NCBI GenBank assembly: GCA_022564935.1
Contig: JADFKM010000043.1
Location: forward strand, 1 to 18,458
Reading direction: 5' to 3'
DNA: 18,458 nucleotides
From: Candidatus Dadabacteria bacterium
Lineage (GTDB): Bacteria > Desulfobacterota_D > UBA1144 > Nemesobacterales > JADFKM01
Part shown: in pieces, positions 15,929-18,458 of the stretch
How positions within the stretch are numbered: position 1 is the stretch's first letter
Layout: each line of letters starts with the position of its first letter
The notes under the pieces: model-generated
What the model was told of the DNA's origin: nothing
Seen by the model: only the letters and a program-made list of their open reading frames with translations
The model's database searches: none
Program-made: the position numbers and the translations under genes

Positions 15929-17458
15929 ATGATATCAAAAGTACTCAGCAGCGCCATATTCGGAATCGACGCATACCTCGTCGAGGTGGAAGTAGACATC
16001 TCTTCAGGGTTCCCGCAGTTCACCACCGTCGGGCTGCCGGAAGGGGCGGTGAGGGAGAGCAAAGAGCGCGTAAGGTCGGCGATTAGAAACTGCAACTTCG
16101 ACTTCCCCGTTAAGAGGATAACGGTAAACCTCGCCCCGGCCGACATCAGGAAAGAGGGCTCGGCTTTCGACCTCCCCATATCAATCGGAATTCTCGCCGC
16201 CACGGGATCCCTCAAGCAGGATAAACTGGATCAATACATCATAATGGGGGAGCTATCCCTGGACGGGAACGTTAAATCGGTCAAAGGGGCGCTGCCGTGC
16301 GCCATCAGCGTGAGGAACGCCGGGCTCCGGGGACTCATCGTTCCGAAATCGAACGCCGAAGAGGCCGCCGTGGTAAAGGGCGTCGATATCATAGGGGTTG
16401 AAACCCTCGTGGATATCGCCCTGTTCCTTCAGGATACAAAAGATATAGAGCCGACAGAGGTGGATGTTACAAAAATATTCGATAAATTAAGGAACTATGA
16501 AGAGGACTTGCAGGATGTAAAGGGTCAGGAGCACGTCAAGCGCGCTCTCGAAGTCGCCGCTTCGGGCGGCCACAACGTGCTTATGCTCGGCTCGCCCGGC
16601 ACGGGGAAGACGATGCTTGCCAAGAGGCTTCCCTCGATCCTCCCGAACATCTCCCTGGAAGAAGCGCTCGAAACCACTAAGATTTACTCGGTAGCAGGGC
16701 TGCTTCCACAAAACTCATCCCTTATTGCTACGAGACCCTTTCGTCCTCCCCACCATTCGATTAGTGACGCAGGACTGATCGGCGGCGGGACGATTCCCAA
16801 GCCCGGCGAGGTCAGCATGGCTCACAACGGCGTGCTCTTTCTCGACGAGCTGCCTGAATTTAAAAAGAACGTCCTCGAGCTTCTGCGCCAGCCCCTTGAG
16901 GACGGAAATGTCACCATCTCGAGGGCGTTAACCTCGATTACCTATCCATCCAATTTTATGCTCGTCGCCTCTATGAACCCATGCCCCTGCGGGTATTACG
17001 GAGACCCTTTTAACGAGTGCACCTGCAGCCCGAACAAAATCCAGAAATACAGGGCAAGGGTCTCAGGCCCGCTTCTTGACAGGATAGACATTCACATCGA
17101 AGTGCCGCCGGTCAGGTACAAGGAGCTTTCCGATGAGACGAAAGGAGAGCCTTCGGTGAAGATCAGGGAGAGGGTGAACAAGGCGAGGGAAGCTCAGATA
17201 AGGAGGTTCGAGGACTCGCCAATCTACTCTAACTCGCAGATGACGCCCAAGCAGCTCAAGAAGTTCGTCAAGCTGGACCCCGACAGCAAAGAGCTGCTGG
17301 GGGTGGCGATTGACAGGCTCGGGCTGAGCGCACGGGCTCACGACAGGATCCTCAAGGTATCACGCACCATCGCCGACCTGGATGGCCAGGTTGACGTGAA
17401 CTCCAACCACATCTCAGAGGCCATACAGTACAGGAGTTTGGACAGGAGTATTCTCTGA
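15929..17458 (+). CDS. YifB/ComM family Mg-chelatase-like AAA+ ATPase
   Basis: The 509-residue protein has the family layout: an N-terminal Lon-protease-like fold domain (about 1-170, opening with FGIDAYLVEVEVDISSGFPQ), a central AAA+ ATPase with Walker A GSPGTGKT (221-228) and Walker B GVLFLDELPEF (301-311), four cysteines in a probable zinc site (C352, C354, C364, C366 in MNPCPCGYYG and ECTC), RVSGPLLDRIDIH (377-389), and the C-terminal Mg-chelatase-related helices with SARAHDRILKVSRTIADLDG (467-486). In transformable bacteria the homologue ComM is a helicase that helps integrate incoming DNA; elsewhere its role is less clear. AGAGGG lies just before the ATG. No competence genes are nearby. 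Intact. Confidence 0.95.
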   Translation: MISKVLSSAIFGIDAYLVEVEVDISSGFPQFTTVGLPEGAVRESKERVRSAIRNCNFDFPVKRITVNLAPADIRKEGSAFDLPISIGILAATGSLKQDKLDQYIIMGELSLDGNVKSVKGALPCAISVRNAGLRGLIVPKSNAEEAAVVKGVDIIGVETLVDIALFLQDTKDIEPTEVDVTKIFDKLRNYEEDLQDVKGQEHVKRALEVAASGGHNVLMLGSPGTGKTMLAKRLPSILPNISLEEALETTKIYSVAGLLPQNSSLIATRPFRPPHHSISDAGLIGGGTIPKPGEVSMAHNGVLFLDELPEFKKNVLELLRQPLEDGNVTISRALTSITYPSNFMLVASMNPCPCGYYGDPFNECTCSPNKIQKYRARVSGPLLDRIDIHIEVPPVRYKELSDETKGEPSVKIRERVNKAREAQIRRFEDSPIYSNSQMTPKQLKKFVKLDPDSKELLGVAIDRLGLSARAHDRILKVSRTIADLDGQVDVNSNHISEAIQYRSLDRSIL

Positions 17459-17506
17459 GCTCCGGCGCACGGCAAGCCGCCCTGCAATCCATCTCCACAC
17501 TCCCAC

Positions 17507-17707
17507 CAGGTCTGAAATGCTGAACCTTCCGAGGGCGGGGTTGTAGTACCTTGCGCCTTAGTTATACAGTCCGCTTTCGGGGTCGAACTCCTTACCGTTG
17601 TAATCGTGTGAAGTAATCAACGAGCCCGTGCCGCTGGAGAAGTCTCCGAAGGGCAGATAGTTCAATGTCGAAGAAAGCCCCCCTTGGTCACCCGTTATCG
17701 CACCCGC
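17507..17707 (-). pseudogene. Fragment of a Rhs/YD-repeat core domain with an internal stop
   Basis: Read on the minus strand, one frame between the stop at 17708-17710 and the loss of similarity near 17507 gives LSSTLNYLPFGDFSSGTG, then HDYNGKEFDPESGLYN, a TAA stop at 17558-17560, and GARYYNPALGRFSISD. This is the conserved Rhs-associated core (YxPFG; NGKExDxESGLYxxGARYYxPxxGRF) with one sense codon, usually Tyr, changed to stop. No upstream YD repeats or downstream toxin domain is present, so only about 65 codons of the core survive. It is a dead remnant of a large surface or toxin gene. Confidence 0.75.
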
Positions 17708-17710
17708 TTA

Positions 17711-17934
17711 GTACTAAAGCACGAATTTTGAGTCCAGGTGGCAAATTCTCCGGTATTTAATTATCCTATAGTAGTTGTCTTTTCTGAAGCGAAGGGATTG
17801 AAATAACTGAGTGTCTGTTCACGTTGAAGCTCATGAAGCATTGATACTAAAGTTTTGTATTAAATGTGAAGAAAAATTGTCGAGTCAACAGACCGTTTGA
17901 ATCCAACTGTGAGCGCAAACCCTAATATAAACAC
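17711..17934. other. Spacer between two gene remnants, nothing recognised
   Basis: Stop codons in all frames and no promoter or repeat I can support. Confidence 0.4.
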
Positions 17935-18285
17935 ATGAGTAAAACTAAACAACTCGAAGAAAAACCACTTAACATTGTACTCGGGATGACAACCCGGACG
18001 ACCGAGCGCCGGTCGAGCGGGAGCTCGGCAAAGTATTTCCCAACCTAGAAGTGAAACATATTATCGACATGAATGGCCTGAACAAGGCGCTTAAGAAGGG
18101 GTATTATGACCTCGTTATCACAGACTATCACCTTCGCTGGAGCACCGGCCTTGACGTATTGCGCTCCGTCGAGAACAACAAGCCTAACCGCCTCGTGATA
18201 ATGTTTACCGGAACCTGAAGCGAAGAAGTGTCCGTAGAAGCTTAAGAAGGCGGGTCACGAAGACACAGGAAAGATTCAGGATTAA
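17935..18285 (+). pseudogene. Broken response-regulator receiver domain
   Basis: The ATG at 17935 opens MSKTKQLEEKPLNIVL, then the frame slips near 17983: restoring one base (CTCGGG back to CTCGTGG) would give the expected VDDNPDDR acidic pocket. In the shifted frame the receiver fold continues: KVFPNLEVKHIIDMNGLNKA, YYDLVITDYHLRWSTGLDVL with the phosphorylatable Asp after VIT, and RLVIMFTGT with the conserved Thr, then a TGA at 18216-18218. Readable sequence goes on (SEEVSVEA), followed by a TAA (18243-18245) and, after another frame change, KKAGHED with the conserved Lys, ending at TAA 18283-18285. At least two frameshifts and one nonsense change, so it is non-functional. No kinase is nearby. 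Confidence 0.8.
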
Positions 18286-18340
18286 TTAGTTCTTTAAGAG
18301 CGACAAACAGGTGTAGCGCCTTTGATGCAAAAGGGAATAC

Positions 18341-18370
18341 ACTCACCCCCCACCCCTCACCCCTCACCTC
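18341..18370. repeat. C-rich short tandem repeat
   Basis: About 30 bases built from repeats of CACCCCT, interrupted by a run of six C. The minus strand is correspondingly G-rich with three runs of four or more G. Such heptamer repeats are common low-complexity sequence between genes; a G-quadruplex is conceivable but not a clear four-run motif. Confidence 0.7.
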
Positions 18371-18458
18371 TTTGCCTGTTCTGTTCCCAGTAGGCATCCG
18401 CATAATGATCGACCGGCCTTCCAATCAGGTCGAGCCACCAGATCTTCACATCGTTCGC
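18357..18458 (-). CDS. Possible C-terminal end of a gene running in from the right edge
   Basis: On the minus strand one frame is open from the window edge to a TGA at 18357-18359, giving 33 residues with protein-like composition (KIWWLDLIGRPVDHYADAYW, then EQNRQRGEG). The last codons fall in the C-rich repeat. It could be the tail of a real gene or an open frame by chance; there is too little to assign a family. Confidence 0.35.
   Translation of the reverse strand, partial: ANDVKIWWLDLIGRPVDHYADAYWEQNRQRGEG

Noticed and set aside
18242-18424. 60-codon minus-strand frame across the C-rich repeat
   Set aside because: It reads through low-complexity sequence and antisense to the receiver pseudogene, with no ribosome site.

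Overview
The window reads as chromosomal DNA of a Gram-negative bacterium. It carries an outer-membrane type lipoprotein with a lipobox, a GAF-fused PTS enzyme I (PtsP), a leuC/leuD pair and a SUF operon under an Rrf2 regulator. Genes look moderately GC-rich and the spacers AT-rich. A deep proteobacterial or Desulfobacterota-like lineage is plausible, but I cannot name the organism from sequence alone. There is no rRNA, tRNA, CRISPR array or intact mobile element that I can see.

Layout. (1) 40-2066, plus: leuC-leuD, the two subunits of isopropylmalate isomerase (leucine biosynthesis). (2) 2240-4031, minus: a short-chain dehydrogenase with a near-consensus sigma-70 promoter, followed by a small secreted protein and a lipoprotein 20 nt apart. 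(3) 4375-4650, minus: a lone plant-type 2Fe-2S ferredoxin. (4) 5028-7310, plus: ptsP, the nitrogen-PTS enzyme I, with no HPr or EIIA partner in the window. (5) 7470-11648, minus: an Rrf2 regulator followed by sufB, sufC and sufD, the iron-sulfur scaffold complex and its cysteine-bearing sensor; no sufS, sufE or sufU is present. (6) 12132-12536, plus: a small helical phasin-like protein with a strong promoter and a strong terminator. (7) 12982-14562, plus: a group-2 type sigma-70 factor and a small conserved-looking protein. (8) 14563-15220: a decayed stretch holding a single WG-repeat remnant. (9) 15221-15700, minus: an unknown acidic protein. (10) 15929-17458, plus: a YifB/ComM-type Mg-chelatase-like AAA+ ATPase. 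(11) 17459-18458: gene remains, namely a Rhs/YD-repeat core fragment with an internal stop, a response-regulator receiver domain broken by a frameshift and stops, a C-rich tandem repeat, and perhaps the tail of a gene entering from the right edge.

How the genes relate. The best-supported functional unit is rrf2-sufBCD: the regulator has the three-cysteine cluster-binding pattern and lies first in the operon. LeuC (4Fe-4S) and the ferredoxin (2Fe-2S) are potential clients of it, but their proximity may be chance. The phasin-like gene and the sigma-factor gene share an almost identical 12-mer upstream, which hints at a shared regulator. I found no convincing new biological system. The most interesting loose ends are the upstream palindromes of the phasin-like gene, the sigma factor with an extended spacer between regions 1.2 and 2 and no usable ribosome binding site, and the graveyard of signalling and Rhs fragments at the right end.
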